Positions 1 through 7,447 of a DNA stretch of 12,709 nt are shown piece after piece (position 1 is the first letter of the stretch; each line of letters starts with the position of its first letter). Both the position numbers and the translations under genes were made by a program. The DNA lies in NCBI GenBank assembly GCA_023136735.1, contig JAGLQQ010000111.1, positions 1 to 12,709 of the forward strand, written 5' to 3'. Origin of the DNA: Candidatus Omnitrophota bacterium (lineage in GTDB: Bacteria; Omnitrophota; Gorgyraeia; B26-G9). The notes under the pieces are model-generated. The model was not told where the DNA came from and ran no database searches. It saw only the letters and a list, made by a program, of their open reading frames with translations.

Positions 1-1
1 T

Positions 2-58
2 CATCCTTTATCCTTCGGACTTGTTCTGTAAGCTATGAGCCATCAGCCATGAGCTAAG
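2..58. repeat. Short heptanucleotide tandem repeats (two families)
   Basis: On the plus strand, 31-58 splits into four consecutive 7-mers: AGCTATG, AGCCATC, AGCCATG, AGCTAAG (consensus near AGCYATS). A second pair with the same period sits at 2-15: CATCCTT, TATCCTT. The two sets are separated by about 15 bases with no clear repeat. The stop codon of the radical SAM gene (54-56) lies inside the last AGC-type unit. The array may continue left of the window. It resembles the heptanucleotide short tandem repeats described in cyanobacterial and some uncultivated genomes; that comparison is from memory. Its function is unknown. Confidence 0.6.
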
Positions 59-1727
59 GTGCTTTTAACTTAGCCTCAGCATGCGTGCCTCTTACCTTCA
101 ATTCATCCAGCGCCATGCGCACATCTTTAATAGCAACAAATTCTTCTTTTTTAAAAATGTAAACATGATCTCCCTTTTCCCGGGATTGTTCTACGCAATA
201 GATCACGGATTTCTCAAGCAGCATCACCAGACAGATCTTTCCCAGAGTATTGCGGTCGAGTTTTACTTTAGAACGCAATTGCCTTTGCCTGATTACAAAT
301 CCCTTTGTCTGCTTGCGTAAAAATTTCCCAAGATCCGAGATCTGCTCAGAGTCCAATAGCTCTTTAACAAAATTTATGATCCTGGCAAAATAAACTAAAG
401 TTAAAATGCGGTCCCGGGAAATATCCCGATCAAAACAAGCCGCGCTGCTGCGAAACAAGGCATGATCCTGCTGCGGCCGGCTAAAGGTTTTTTTAAGCGA
501 AGGAAACAAGGCGCTCTCTGCCACCGGATAGAAAACACTCGGCCCAAGCATGGCCGGTTTTCCGGCAAGCAAGCGAATATCTTTTATAGCGTCTTTAAAT
601 CCCTGTCCTGGAAAACCCACGATATAATGCACAGTTGGGACAATATTTTTTTTCGCCATAAATCCGGCCAGGCTAAACACCTTGGAGACCGGGTCATTGC
701 GATGCAGTTTTTTTCTTAATCGCTCCCCGGAACTGGCGATCGCCAGATCTATATGCGTTAAGCCGCAGCTGATCAGCTTATCCCTGATCACCCGGTCAAT
801 ACCTGTAGCCAGCAATCCGTTCATGAACGATATCTTTATCTGCCCGGGAAAACGCTGTATGATCTTATCCAGCAAAGGCCGAAACTCAGGATTTAGATTC
901 ATCGTATCATCTTCAAAATTAAAATGCCGCACGCCTAAGGTGAAGGCATCCTCCATCTCGGCCATTACATGGTCACTTGAGCGAAAACGAAATGCCTCGC
1001 GTATAGCGCAAAAGCGGCAGCCCATGCTGCAGCCGCGTGAGGCCAGCAGCGAAGTGCTCAAACTGCCCTGAAAAACATATTTAGTATTGTCGATCAGCCT
1101 GCGGTTTAATATCGGCAGCGAATTCAGGTCCTTGATCAAAGCACTGCCTTGGCTGATATGCAGCTTTTTGTTTTTTTGTTTATAACACAGGCCGGGAATA
1201 CGATTGAACTTATCTTTATCTAATGCCTGGCATAATTTCAGCAGGCTGTATTCTGCTTCCCCGCGAATTACAAAATCTATTTGCGCCTGCTCCAGCACAA
1301 ACCTTGCAAATACGCTGGCTGCCCTGCCGCCCATAACCACGCGGATCCGGGAATCAACATCCTTGACCAATTGCGCCGATTCAAAAGCATTGTCCAGATA
1401 AGCTGTAAAATTAGCCGCTATGCCAACTACGTCCGGCTGTTCTTGACGAATAGTATCAATAATTGCCTGATCATCTTTGCCAAAGCGATAATAACGCGAA
1501 AACAAACAAAACGCAGAGCGGTTCGGATGGTAATAGCGTTTAAGATAGCGGAATTGTTCCGGTAGCACTAAAGTCTGCTTGGTATAATCCTCCAGGCAAT
1601 TCAGCACCTTCACCTTGATCCCGTTATGCTCCAGCACCGCGGCCAAAGAAAGCGTGCCCAAAGGAAACGCCCTTTGCCAAGTGAAAAAGAAATCAGAGAT
1701 GGGTGGATTAATTAGCAGCACACGCAT
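54..1727 (-). CDS. B12-binding-domain radical SAM protein, function unassigned
   Basis: 557 residues. The N-terminal part (about 1-170) looks like the Rossmann-type cobalamin-binding domain common in this superfamily: it opens with VLLINPP and has PDVVGIAANFTAY near 98 and RVVMGGRAAS near 129. I do not see the DxHxxG cobalamin-ligand motif, so B12 may be bound base-off without it or not at all. The radical SAM core follows, with the CxxxCxxC cluster ligands C233, C237 and C240 (RGCSMGCRFC), then FEDDTMNLN and HYIVGFPGQG in the usual positions for SAM-binding barrel strands. It should bind a 4Fe-4S cluster and cleave S-adenosylmethionine; the substrate cannot be read from sequence. It is last in a likely slyX cluster, 18 bp after the DUF3820 stop. 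No Shine-Dalgarno is visible before the ATG, only AT-rich sequence. The stop lies within heptad repeats. Confidence 0.88.
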   Translation of the reverse strand: MRVLLINPPISDFFFTWQRAFPLGTLSLAAVLEHNGIKVKVLNCLEDYTKQTLVLPEQFRYLKRYYHPNRSAFCLFSRYYRFGKDDQAIIDTIRQEQPDVVGIAANFTAYLDNAFESAQLVKDVDSRIRVVMGGRAASVFARFVLEQAQIDFVIRGEAEYSLLKLCQALDKDKFNRIPGLCYKQKNKKLHISQGSALIKDLNSLPILNRRLIDNTKYVFQGSLSTSLLASRGCSMGCRFCAIREAFRFRSSDHVMAEMEDAFTLGVRHFNFEDDTMNLNPEFRPLLDKIIQRFPGQIKISFMNGLLATGIDRVIRDKLISCGLTHIDLAIASSGERLRKKLHRNDPVSKVFSLAGFMAKKNIVPTVHYIVGFPGQGFKDAIKDIRLLAGKPAMLGPSVFYPVAESALFPSLKKTFSRPQQDHALFRSSAACFDRDISRDRILTLVYFARIINFVKELLDSEQISDLGKFLRKQTKGFVIRQRQLRSKVKLDRNTLGKICLVMLLEKSVIYCVEQSREKGDHVYIFKKEEFVAIKDVRMALDELKVRGTHAEAKLKAP

Positions 1728-1745
1728 GTATAATATAAATAAATT

Positions 1746-1967
1746 CTATTTGTTTCGAAGCGGATCAAGCAGATATTCCAGTCCGTTCAATTTTATCTCG
1801 TAGACAGTCTGCAGCATTTTGCCTATTGAATCGTTCTTAAACCCCTTGCCCGCCATCCAGACAATATAAGGCTCAGGCAGGTCGACTAGCAACAGCCCCT
1901 TGTATTTGCCAAAAGGCATGCGTGTACGCAGCAGCTTTAGAAAGTACTCTTTATCAGGAATCATCAC
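1746..1967 (-). CDS. DUF3820 family protein
   Basis: 73 residues from a GTG at 1967 that is immediately followed by an ATG, which would give 72. The core RMPFGKYKG, then LPEPYIVW, and the tail IKLNGLEYLLDPLR match the DUF3820 family (also called putative quorum-sensing-regulated virulence factor) as I remember it. The size is typical for a full-length member. The biochemical role is unknown. The upstream slyX stop TAA directly abuts the GTG (TAAGTGATG), and no Shine-Dalgarno is visible. Translation therefore probably depends on termination and reinitiation after slyX, which would tie the two products together. Confidence 0.85.
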   Translation of the reverse strand: MMIPDKEYFLKLLRTRMPFGKYKGLLLVDLPEPYIVWMAGKGFKNDSIGKMLQTVYEIKLNGLEYLLDPLRNK

Positions 1968-2165
1968 TTAATAATGCGGCGGCGGTTCTTCGTCTTGAAC
2001 ATCCTTAACCAAAGATCCGCTCTCAGCTTTTTCCTTCAACAAAGTCAAGCTCTTAGTCAAAGCCTCTATCTCTTTATGCTGTCTCATCAAGGCATTACTT
2101 AAATCCTTAATCTCAGCATCCTGAAACGCCGCTCTTTTTTCTAACTCGATTATTCGCTCTTCCAT
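1968..2165 (-). CDS. slyX: SlyX family protein
   Basis: 65 residues and fully coiled-coil in character: EERIIELEKR near the start, heptads of charged and hydrophobic residues to about 45, a short acidic linker, and the hallmark SlyX ending PPPHY. Length and both ends match the family, which consists of small coiled-coil proteins of unknown molecular function first noted near slyD in enterobacteria. The start ATG is preceded by a purine-rich stretch (AAGAAAG) rather than a strong Shine-Dalgarno. It lies 23 bp after a lysine-rich 31-codon gene and directly abuts the DUF3820 gene, so these three are probably one transcript. Confidence 0.9.
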   Translation of the reverse strand: MEERIIELEKRAAFQDAEIKDLSNALMRQHKEIEALTKSLTLLKEKAESGSLVKDVQDEEPPPHY

Positions 2166-2188
2166 TGCAAATTCTTTCTTAGTTTGTC

Positions 2189-2284
2189 TTACTTCTTTTT
2201 CGCTTTTTTCTCAAGCCTTTTCTCTTTTAGTGTTTTTACTGCTTGCTTTTTTACTTGTTTTTTAGCATCATGACTTTTTCCCAT
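2189..2284 (-). CDS. Lysine-rich 31-residue mini-protein
   Basis: A 31-codon frame from ATG (2284) to TAA (2189). The product begins MGKSHDAKK and ends RLEKKAKKK; 13 of 31 residues are lysine, with one arginine. It should be a single highly charged helix. A good Shine-Dalgarno (AAGGGAGA) lies about 6 bases before the ATG, and the frame fits neatly between tex (50 bp upstream) and slyX (23 bp downstream). From memory, very similar mini-proteins starting MGKxHDAKK occur in Gram-negative bacteria and are annotated only as hypothetical; I could not check this. Such strong positive charge suggests binding to nucleic acid or ribosomes, which is inference. The alternative is chance coding in an A-rich spacer. 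Confidence 0.7.
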   Translation of the reverse strand: MGKSHDAKKQVKKQAVKTLKEKRLEKKAKKK

Positions 2285-2334
2285 TTGTTCTCTCCCTTAA
2301 TGTTAACGGTTATGTCCCTATATTATGTATTTTA

Positions 2335-4479
2335 TTACGTAATTCTTTTTAATGCTATTCTTTTTAGCAGAATTTCTATTTTTAACACTTCCACCTTAAC
2401 CTCATCACCTACAGAAACTATTTCCTGAGGGTTGCGTACAAAGCGGTCACTTAGCTGTGATATATGGATCAATCCGTCCTGATGCACCCCAATATCTACA
2501 AAAGCACCAAAATTGGTTACATTAGTTACTACTCCCTCTAAGGTCAAACCAACGAATAGATCTTCCATAGTATTGATCGAATCTGAGAACACAATACTTT
2601 TAAATTCCTTCCTCGGATCTCGCCCTGGCTTTTTTAATTCCTCAAGGATATCCTCGAGTGTTGGAATTCCGAAATCCTCTGTAACATATTTTGTGATATC
2701 TATTGTGTCAATCAGTTTTTCATCCCCAATAATTTCCTTCAAGCTCACATTATAATCCCGCGCCATTTTCTCCACAACAGGATAAGCCTCAGGATGGATT
2801 GCCGAATTATCCAGAGGATATGCATTCTCCCCTATCCTTAAGAATCCCGCACTTTGCTCAAAAACCTTGGCCCCAAGCTTCTCAACCTTTAATAATTCTT
2901 TGCGATTTTTAAACGCTCCTTGTTCGCGGCGAAATTTAATAATGTTTTTCGCTACGCTCGGACCTATCCCGGAAACAAAAGAAAGCAATTCATAAGATGC
3001 TCTATTCAACTCCACTCCAACATAATTAACGCATGACTCTACAGTCTGGTCTAATGCTTTTTTTAAAGCATACTGATTTACGTCATGTTGATACTGCCCC
3101 ACACCAATTGATTTGGGGTCTATTTTTACCAATTCCGCCAAGGGATCCTGCAATCTGCGGGCGATACTTATTGCCCCACGCACAGTCACATCAGCATCCG
3201 GGAATTCCCTGGCCGCTGCCTCAGACGCCGAATATACGGACGCTCCTGCCTCACTCACTACAACGGAATTCAATTTAAACTTGTGTTCTTTTATTAGCTT
3301 ACGAATAAAAATATCGCTTTCTTTTGAAGCTGTGCCATTGCCGATAGCAATTAACTCCACTTGATATTTTTTAATAAACCCTCTAATAACTTCTTCTGCC
3401 TGGGTTTTTCGATTTTTTTCATGCGGATATATTGCCGTAAATTCCTTGAAATCTCCATTGGCATCAATTACAACTACTTTACACCCCGTTCTAAAGCCCG
3501 GATCAATTCCCATAATCACTTTATTACCTGCCGGAGCAGCTAAAAGCAGCTTATGCAGATTATCGGTGAAAACATTTATGGCCTCTTTTTCAGCCTCCTC
3601 AAGTTTTAGCACAAGGACTTCCCTCTCCACCTGAAGAAATACCAGCCGCTGAAAACTATCCGCAGCCGCACTCCCCAATTCATCAACAAATAGACATTTT
3701 GGATTTTTAATCACGCGCCCTTTAATAAAATCAACAAACATGTCCTTTTCTATTTCAATCTTCCAGTTTAATACGCCCTCTTGAGCTCCGCGCCGAATAG
3801 CTAAAACACGATGCGATGGAGCCTTTTTCAACAATTCCGAAAAATTATAATAATTTTGGAATTTTGATTCCTTCTCCATCCATTGTTTTTTCGCGTTACT
3901 TTGCAAAAGCCCTTTTTCCCAAACCTGTTTTCTCACCCAACCGCGAATAAAAGAATCATCGGCGATTTTCTCGGCAATAATATCCACGGCCCCTTTAACC
4001 GCATCCTCATACGTAGGCACTTGCTTTTCGGGATTTATGTACGGGGAGACAACTTGCTCTTTGGTTTGATTCTGCCCATCCTGCTTGAGCATAATCTCTG
4101 CCAAAGGAGTTAAACCTTTTTCCTTAGCGATCATTGCCCTGGTTCTTTTTTTCGGTTTATACGGCAAATAAATATCTTCTAGCTTGTTTTTATCAAGGCA
4201 TGCAACAATCTGCTGCTGCAGTTGGGGCGTTAACTTCTCCTGCTCAGCTATTGTCTTCAGGATTGTTTCTTTTCTTTTTTCCAGCTCTTTATAGTAATCC
4301 CATCTTTCTGAAATTGAGCGAATTACTATCTCATTGACCCCACCGGTTTTTTCTTTGCGATAACGGGAAATGAACGGAATTGTCGACCCCGCGTCTAATA
4401 ATTCAACCGTATTCTTAACCGAAAAGATCTTTTGATTTAATTCTATACTAATATGCTCAATAATGGATTCATTATCCAT
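2335..4479 (-). CDS. tex: Tex family transcription accessory / RNA-binding protein
   Basis: 714 residues, close to the usual 720-780. The order of domains is that of Tex: a helical N-terminal region (about 1-190, with FISRYRKEKTGG near 36 and YLPYKPKKRTRA near 104), a central YqgF/RNase H-like domain (MGIDPGFRTG at 323-332, AIGNGTASKE near 378, SEAGASVYSAS at 409-419), helix-hairpin-helix motifs (FVSGIGPSVAKNI near 501, then the GAFKNRKELLKV stretch), and a C-terminal S1 domain (about 645-714, with TNFGAFVDIGVHQDGLIHISQLS). It ends right after the S1 fold with no basic tail. Tex proteins bind nucleic acid and act with the transcription-translation machinery; the precise role varies and is not readable here. 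The start is supported by AGGAG 8 bases before the ATG. Confidence 0.97.
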   Translation of the reverse strand: MDNESIIEHISIELNQKIFSVKNTVELLDAGSTIPFISRYRKEKTGGVNEIVIRSISERWDYYKELEKRKETILKTIAEQEKLTPQLQQQIVACLDKNKLEDIYLPYKPKKRTRAMIAKEKGLTPLAEIMLKQDGQNQTKEQVVSPYINPEKQVPTYEDAVKGAVDIIAEKIADDSFIRGWVRKQVWEKGLLQSNAKKQWMEKESKFQNYYNFSELLKKAPSHRVLAIRRGAQEGVLNWKIEIEKDMFVDFIKGRVIKNPKCLFVDELGSAAADSFQRLVFLQVEREVLVLKLEEAEKEAINVFTDNLHKLLLAAPAGNKVIMGIDPGFRTGCKVVVIDANGDFKEFTAIYPHEKNRKTQAEEVIRGFIKKYQVELIAIGNGTASKESDIFIRKLIKEHKFKLNSVVVSEAGASVYSASEAAAREFPDADVTVRGAISIARRLQDPLAELVKIDPKSIGVGQYQHDVNQYALKKALDQTVESCVNYVGVELNRASYELLSFVSGIGPSVAKNIIKFRREQGAFKNRKELLKVEKLGAKVFEQSAGFLRIGENAYPLDNSAIHPEAYPVVEKMARDYNVSLKEIIGDEKLIDTIDITKYVTEDFGIPTLEDILEELKKPGRDPRKEFKSIVFSDSINTMEDLFVGLTLEGVVTNVTNFGAFVDIGVHQDGLIHISQLSDRFVRNPQEIVSVGDEVKVEVLKIEILLKRIALKRIT

Positions 4480-4512
4480 CGAATAGTCTCCTGTAGCTCA
4501 ATAAAATTCTTT

Positions 4513-4815
4513 TTAAATTCGAGATCTTCTTTTAGGAGGGAAAGGCTTTTTCCCTTTTGAAAAACTTCTTTCTCTTGGGCTATCGTCGCGCGGCCCACTC
4601 CCCTGGCGGCCAAACTGCCCATCAGATCGAGAAGGCCTGGCTGAAGATTTACCGAGCAGCAAATCTATCTTCCTCTCCAAGAAAACCAACTGTTGCTGCA
4701 TTTTCTTAAGCATAGAAATCACATCCGGTTTCCCCTGGTGTTTTTCCGGTGCATCCTCATACTTAAAAGGTTTGCTCGCTCTGCCTTTTCCATCTTTAAA
4801 TTTAAACTCTCCCAT
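4513..4815 (-). CDS. Hypothetical basic low-complexity protein with short coiled coil
   Basis: 100 residues from the ATG at 4815 (MGEFKFKDGKG). I prefer this to the ATG at 4824 because AAAAGG then sits 9 bases upstream, whereas it would touch the earlier ATG. It has three parts: a basic, glycine- and lysine-rich N-terminus (1-30); an amphipathic helix (about 31-56, ISMLKKMQQQLVFLERKIDL) able to form a coiled coil; and a disordered tail rich in Ser, Arg, Gly and Pro ending KKPFPPKRRSRI. There are no cysteines, no signal peptide and no membrane segment. The layout recalls small proteins of uncultivated bacteria that pair such a helix with a CxxC zinc ribbon, but the ribbon is absent here. An RNA- or protein-binding role is inference. 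It lies 33 bp after the Smr gene and 33 bp before tex. Confidence 0.7.
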   Translation of the reverse strand: MGEFKFKDGKGRASKPFKYEDAPEKHQGKPDVISMLKKMQQQLVFLERKIDLLLGKSSARPSRSDGQFGRQGSGPRDDSPRERSFSKGKKPFPPKRRSRI

Positions 4816-4848
4816 ATTAACCATCCTTTTCTGTAATTTAAGCTTGTT

Positions 4849-5106
4849 TTACTTTTTTTTAAAATGGACAAAAAGTCTGCCCCAGTTTTTACTATCTTTT
4901 TCAATGCGGTGATAGAGTGTTTTTATCTGTTTTTGTTCTAAAAAACGTAGTACTTTTTTCTTAAGCTGCCCACTGCCTTTGCCGGGGATTATCTCAACAA
5001 GTTTTATACCTTTATCAACAGCTTCATTAATCACGCGAGTAAGCTCTGCATCAATCGACTTTCCCTTATTAAATATATCATGCAGATCAAGCTTTAGTTT
5101 CGCCAT
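4849..5106 (-). CDS. Small stand-alone Smr-domain protein
   Basis: 85 residues, which is essentially one Smr (small MutS-related) domain. It has the N-terminal LDLHD motif (6-10), a helix, then the loop IIPGKGSGQLKKKVLRFL (39-56), where the family usually has HGxGxGxL; the first His is Pro here. The domain ends with a short strand (RLFVHFKKK). Smr domains are known as nicking endonucleases in MutS2 and as RNA-cleaving or ribosome-collision factors in other proteins. Whether this short copy is catalytic is unknown, although LDLH is intact. GAGG lies 11 bases before the ATG, and a TATAAT box sits about 45 bp upstream. It probably shares a transcript with the basic protein downstream. Confidence 0.85.
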   Translation of the reverse strand: MAKLKLDLHDIFNKGKSIDAELTRVINEAVDKGIKLVEIIPGKGSGQLKKKVLRFLEQKQIKTLYHRIEKDSKNWGRLFVHFKKK

Positions 5107-5150
5107 CTAATATCTATCCTCTTATTTACGCTATATTTTCTAAAGTATTT

Positions 5151-5156
5151 ATTATA
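5151..5156 (-). promoter_or_regulatory. Possible -10 box upstream of the Smr gene
   Basis: TATAAT on the minus strand within an AT-rich 83-bp gap between the DksA-type gene and the Smr gene. The predicted start would give a leader of about 38 nt with GAGG before the ATG. No convincing -35 is present at 16-18 bp spacing (TTTCAT is the best), so this is only a candidate; readthrough from the upstream genes is equally possible. Confidence 0.35.
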
Positions 5157-5189
5157 CACTCTTAACATAAAATATGAAATCAGGATCTT

Positions 5190-5531
5190 CTAATAACGCA
5201 CAGAAGCGCAGGTAACGCATAGCCGAACTTCAGGGATAGCCAGGATTCGCTCAAGCGGAATCTTCCTTTTACACTTACCGCATACGCCAAAACTTTCTTC
5301 ATCAAGATGCAAAAGTGCATACTTAAGCAGAGATAAAGACTCTTTGGCCTCTCTAAGCTGCGCCTCTGCAATACTTCTATGTCCTATAGCATCCATCCTA
5401 GTCACTCTGCCGATAGTTCCATCTAAAGGAATCGGTTTTATTTTCTCACGCAGGCTTTCAATAGTTTTCTCTGTCTGCGTAATCCGACCTTTGATTTCAT
5501 TATTAATAGATCGTCTTTCTTCCGGTGTCAT
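5190..5531 (-). CDS. TraR/DksA-type C4 zinc-finger protein
   Basis: 113 residues. An N-terminal helical region (1-80), which should form the coiled coil, is followed by the zinc finger C84-G-K-C87, 17 residues, C105-V-T-C108, exactly the spacing of the DksA/TraR C4 finger. The segment TIGRVTRMDAIGHRS (39-53) marks the subgroup with a GRxxRMDA motif. The classical DksA tip motif DxxDxA is absent, so a ppGpp-dependent DksA activity should not be assumed. Family members insert into the RNA polymerase secondary channel to tune initiation. The ATG overlaps the stop of the ABC-F gene (ATGA), with AAAGGA about 7 bases upstream, which suggests coupled translation. A 62-residue frame over the same bases is a shadow. 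Confidence 0.9.
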   Translation of the reverse strand: MTPEERRSINNEIKGRITQTEKTIESLREKIKPIPLDGTIGRVTRMDAIGHRSIAEAQLREAKESLSLLKYALLHLDEESFGVCGKCKRKIPLERILAIPEVRLCVTCASVRY

Positions 5532-7408
5532 TTCATTGTCCTTTCACTTGCGTCACCTGTAAGCTCCACTAGCCTACGGATAAATTCCTCGCGTTTTGAT
5601 TCATACTCCTTGAAAACATCGTCAAGCTTTGTATAATACTCATCTATTTGCTCAGGCAGCTCTTTTATCTTACGCGATAGCTCAGCAATGGCCCCCTTAT
5701 CAGCTTGATATGACGCCTCAACAAGATCTTCATTGACAATGCGCAACTCTGTTTCCAAACCACTTATTATTATTTCCATTTTATCTATGCTGACTTCAAG
5801 AGGCTTAAGCACCCTGGCTTGCTCATGGCGCAACTCAGCAACCATACGCCGATGCGTCCGCCTGTCTGTTTTAGGGGTTTCGCTGGCAATGTATTGAGTA
5901 TCTGCTTTTAAATTTCCTTCTTCATCCTGCCAGCCAACCTTATTTAAGAACTCAGAATAAGTCCCGTCAAAATACCGCACCCCAGCTTCTTCAAACACAA
6001 GCAGTTTTTGGGCAATGCGCTCTAAAAACAATTCATTATGTGTAACCATGATAACCGACCCGTCAAATTCTTCAATAGCCCGACATAATGCATCGCTTGA
6101 TTCCATATCCAGATGATTGGTTGGTTCATCAAGAAGCAATAGATGACACGGCTGCATTAAAATTTTTCCAAGCAAAACCCGGCTTTTTTCTCCCCCTGAA
6201 AGCACTGAGATCGGCTTTAAAGCCAAATCCTGGCTGAACAAAAGCGATCCGCATATAGTGCGTGCGCGCTGCGGCAGTCCCGCAGGGTCAGCACTGAGGA
6301 CTTCTGCAAGCACCGAGTGCTCTCGGCTTAACTGCGCTGTATTGCTTTGCGCGTAATAACCAACCGCCAAACGAGGATGTGATTTAATCGCACCGCTTAA
6401 TGAACTCAGCTCTCCGGCAAGCACACGCAGCAAGGTTGATTTTCCTTTGCCGTTTTTGCCGATCACGCACAAGCGTTCCCGCCGGCCAACCCGGAAAGAA
6501 GTCTTGTCAAATAATATCGGAGACTTTTCATTATACGAAAAGCTTATATTATTGACATTCATCATTGTCGCCGCGTTAAAAGGCGCAGCATTAAATGAAA
6601 TATCAAATATTTTAATCTCCTCCAGTTTATTCTTCTGTTCCAGTTTAGCAATGCTTTTTAATCTGGATTGCGCCAGTCCCGCCTGCCTGGCTTTAGCGCG
6701 AAATTTACTTATAAATTCTTCTGTCTGTTTACGCTTGCGTTCATCGCGCTTACGGGTCTTTTCATATATATCCTCTTCCTGAGATATCTGCTCATAAAAC
6801 CTTTGTGTAGTACCGGACATCTTGCGCATCCCCTTGCGATGAATGCCCACTATATGAGTGACAACAGCATCCATAAAACAGCGGTCATGCGTAATCAGCA
6901 TCAGCTCCCCTCGCCACTGGCGCAAAAACCGGATCAGCCAGCGAATAGCCACAACATCCAAATAATTGTTCGGCTCATCAAGCAGCAACAGGTTGGCTTG
7001 CGAGACAAGAATTTTCGCCAGATTAATGCGCACCTGGAATCCCCCGGAAAATTCAAGCGGAGATCTTTGCATATCCGCGACGGAAAAACCAAGCCCGTGC
7101 AAAACCTTTTCCGCTTTCCACGAGTCTCCTTGCTCTGAGGCAGTCATCTCCACACATGCCTCAGCAAGTACCGTGTCTTTGGAAAATAAGATGTTTTGAT
7201 GTAGAGAGCCAATCTTATAGTTTTTCGGAATGACTATCGATCCGGCATCCGTTTCAAGGGTTTTATTGATCAGTCCGAACAAGGTTGTCTTACCGTGACC
7301 ATTGCGGCCGACAAGGCCTATTTTTTCATTTGCCCCAATCGCAAAAGAGCCTTGCTGGAAAAGCTCTTGGCCGCCAAAAGATTTGGATATATCACGTAGT
7401 TCAATCAT
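5528..7408 (-). CDS. ABC-F family ATPase (ribosome-associated type)
   Basis: 626 residues from the ATG at 7408 (MIELRDISKSFGG), where homologues usually start; a TTG at 7447 would add 13 unlikely residues and falls on the -35 box. Two nucleotide-binding domains are present, with no membrane segments. First: Walker A GRNGHGKT (34-41), signature FSGGF (120-124), LLLLDEPNNYLD (140-151), H174. Second: GKNGKGKS (317-324), LSGGE (403-407), LLLLDEPTNHLD (423-434), H457. Between them is the charged arm linker (about 210-255, KTRKRDERKRKQ) and at the end a coiled-coil extension (about 520-615). ABC-F proteins act on the ribosomal E site in translation quality control or antibiotic protection; the subgroup cannot be fixed from sequence alone. 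The first copy has NNYLD in place of TNHLD, a tolerated variant. The stop overlaps the zinc-finger gene start. Confidence 0.95.
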   Translation of the reverse strand: MIELRDISKSFGGQELFQQGSFAIGANEKIGLVGRNGHGKTTLFGLINKTLETDAGSIVIPKNYKIGSLHQNILFSKDTVLAEACVEMTASEQGDSWKAEKVLHGLGFSVADMQRSPLEFSGGFQVRINLAKILVSQANLLLLDEPNNYLDVVAIRWLIRFLRQWRGELMLITHDRCFMDAVVTHIVGIHRKGMRKMSGTTQRFYEQISQEEDIYEKTRKRDERKRKQTEEFISKFRAKARQAGLAQSRLKSIAKLEQKNKLEEIKIFDISFNAAPFNAATMMNVNNISFSYNEKSPILFDKTSFRVGRRERLCVIGKNGKGKSTLLRVLAGELSSLSGAIKSHPRLAVGYYAQSNTAQLSREHSVLAEVLSADPAGLPQRARTICGSLLFSQDLALKPISVLSGGEKSRVLLGKILMQPCHLLLLDEPTNHLDMESSDALCRAIEEFDGSVIMVTHNELFLERIAQKLLVFEEAGVRYFDGTYSEFLNKVGWQDEEGNLKADTQYIASETPKTDRRTHRRMVAELRHEQARVLKPLEVSIDKMEIIISGLETELRIVNEDLVEASYQADKGAIAELSRKIKELPEQIDEYYTKLDDVFKEYESKREEFIRRLVELTGDASERTMK

Positions 7409-7418
7409 AATTTTGCTT

Positions 7419-7447
7419 ATTATACAACCGGTAGGAAAATTGCGCAA
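7419..7447 (-). promoter_or_regulatory. Sigma70-type promoter of the ABC-F gene, nearly leaderless
   Basis: On the minus strand: TTGCGC (7447-7442), 17 bp spacer, perfect TATAAT (7424-7419). Transcription should begin near 7412, only about 4 bases before the ATG at 7408. No Shine-Dalgarno can fit in that leader, and none is seen upstream of the ATG. It separates the ABC-F group from the Na/Pi gene. Confidence 0.6.

Noticed and set aside
1..58. CRISPR array or insertion sequence end at the left edge
   Set aside because: The units are 7 bp, contiguous and without spacers; there are no terminal inverted repeats or transposase fragment.
682..1071. 129-codon plus-strand frame within the radical SAM gene
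   Set aside because: It lies opposite the conserved radical SAM core; the composition is that of a complementary-strand shadow.
2285..2334. Promoter for the lysine-rich mini-gene and slyX
   Set aside because: CATAAT and TAATAT occur in the AT-rich gap after tex, but no -35 matches at proper spacing.
4719..4904. 61-codon minus-strand frame bridging the Smr gene and the basic protein
   Set aside because: It overlaps both better-supported genes in another frame and has no domain or proper ribosome binding site.
6668..7138. 156-codon plus-strand frame within the ABC-F gene
   Set aside because: It lies opposite the first ATPase domain with all motifs intact on the minus strand; no family resemblance.
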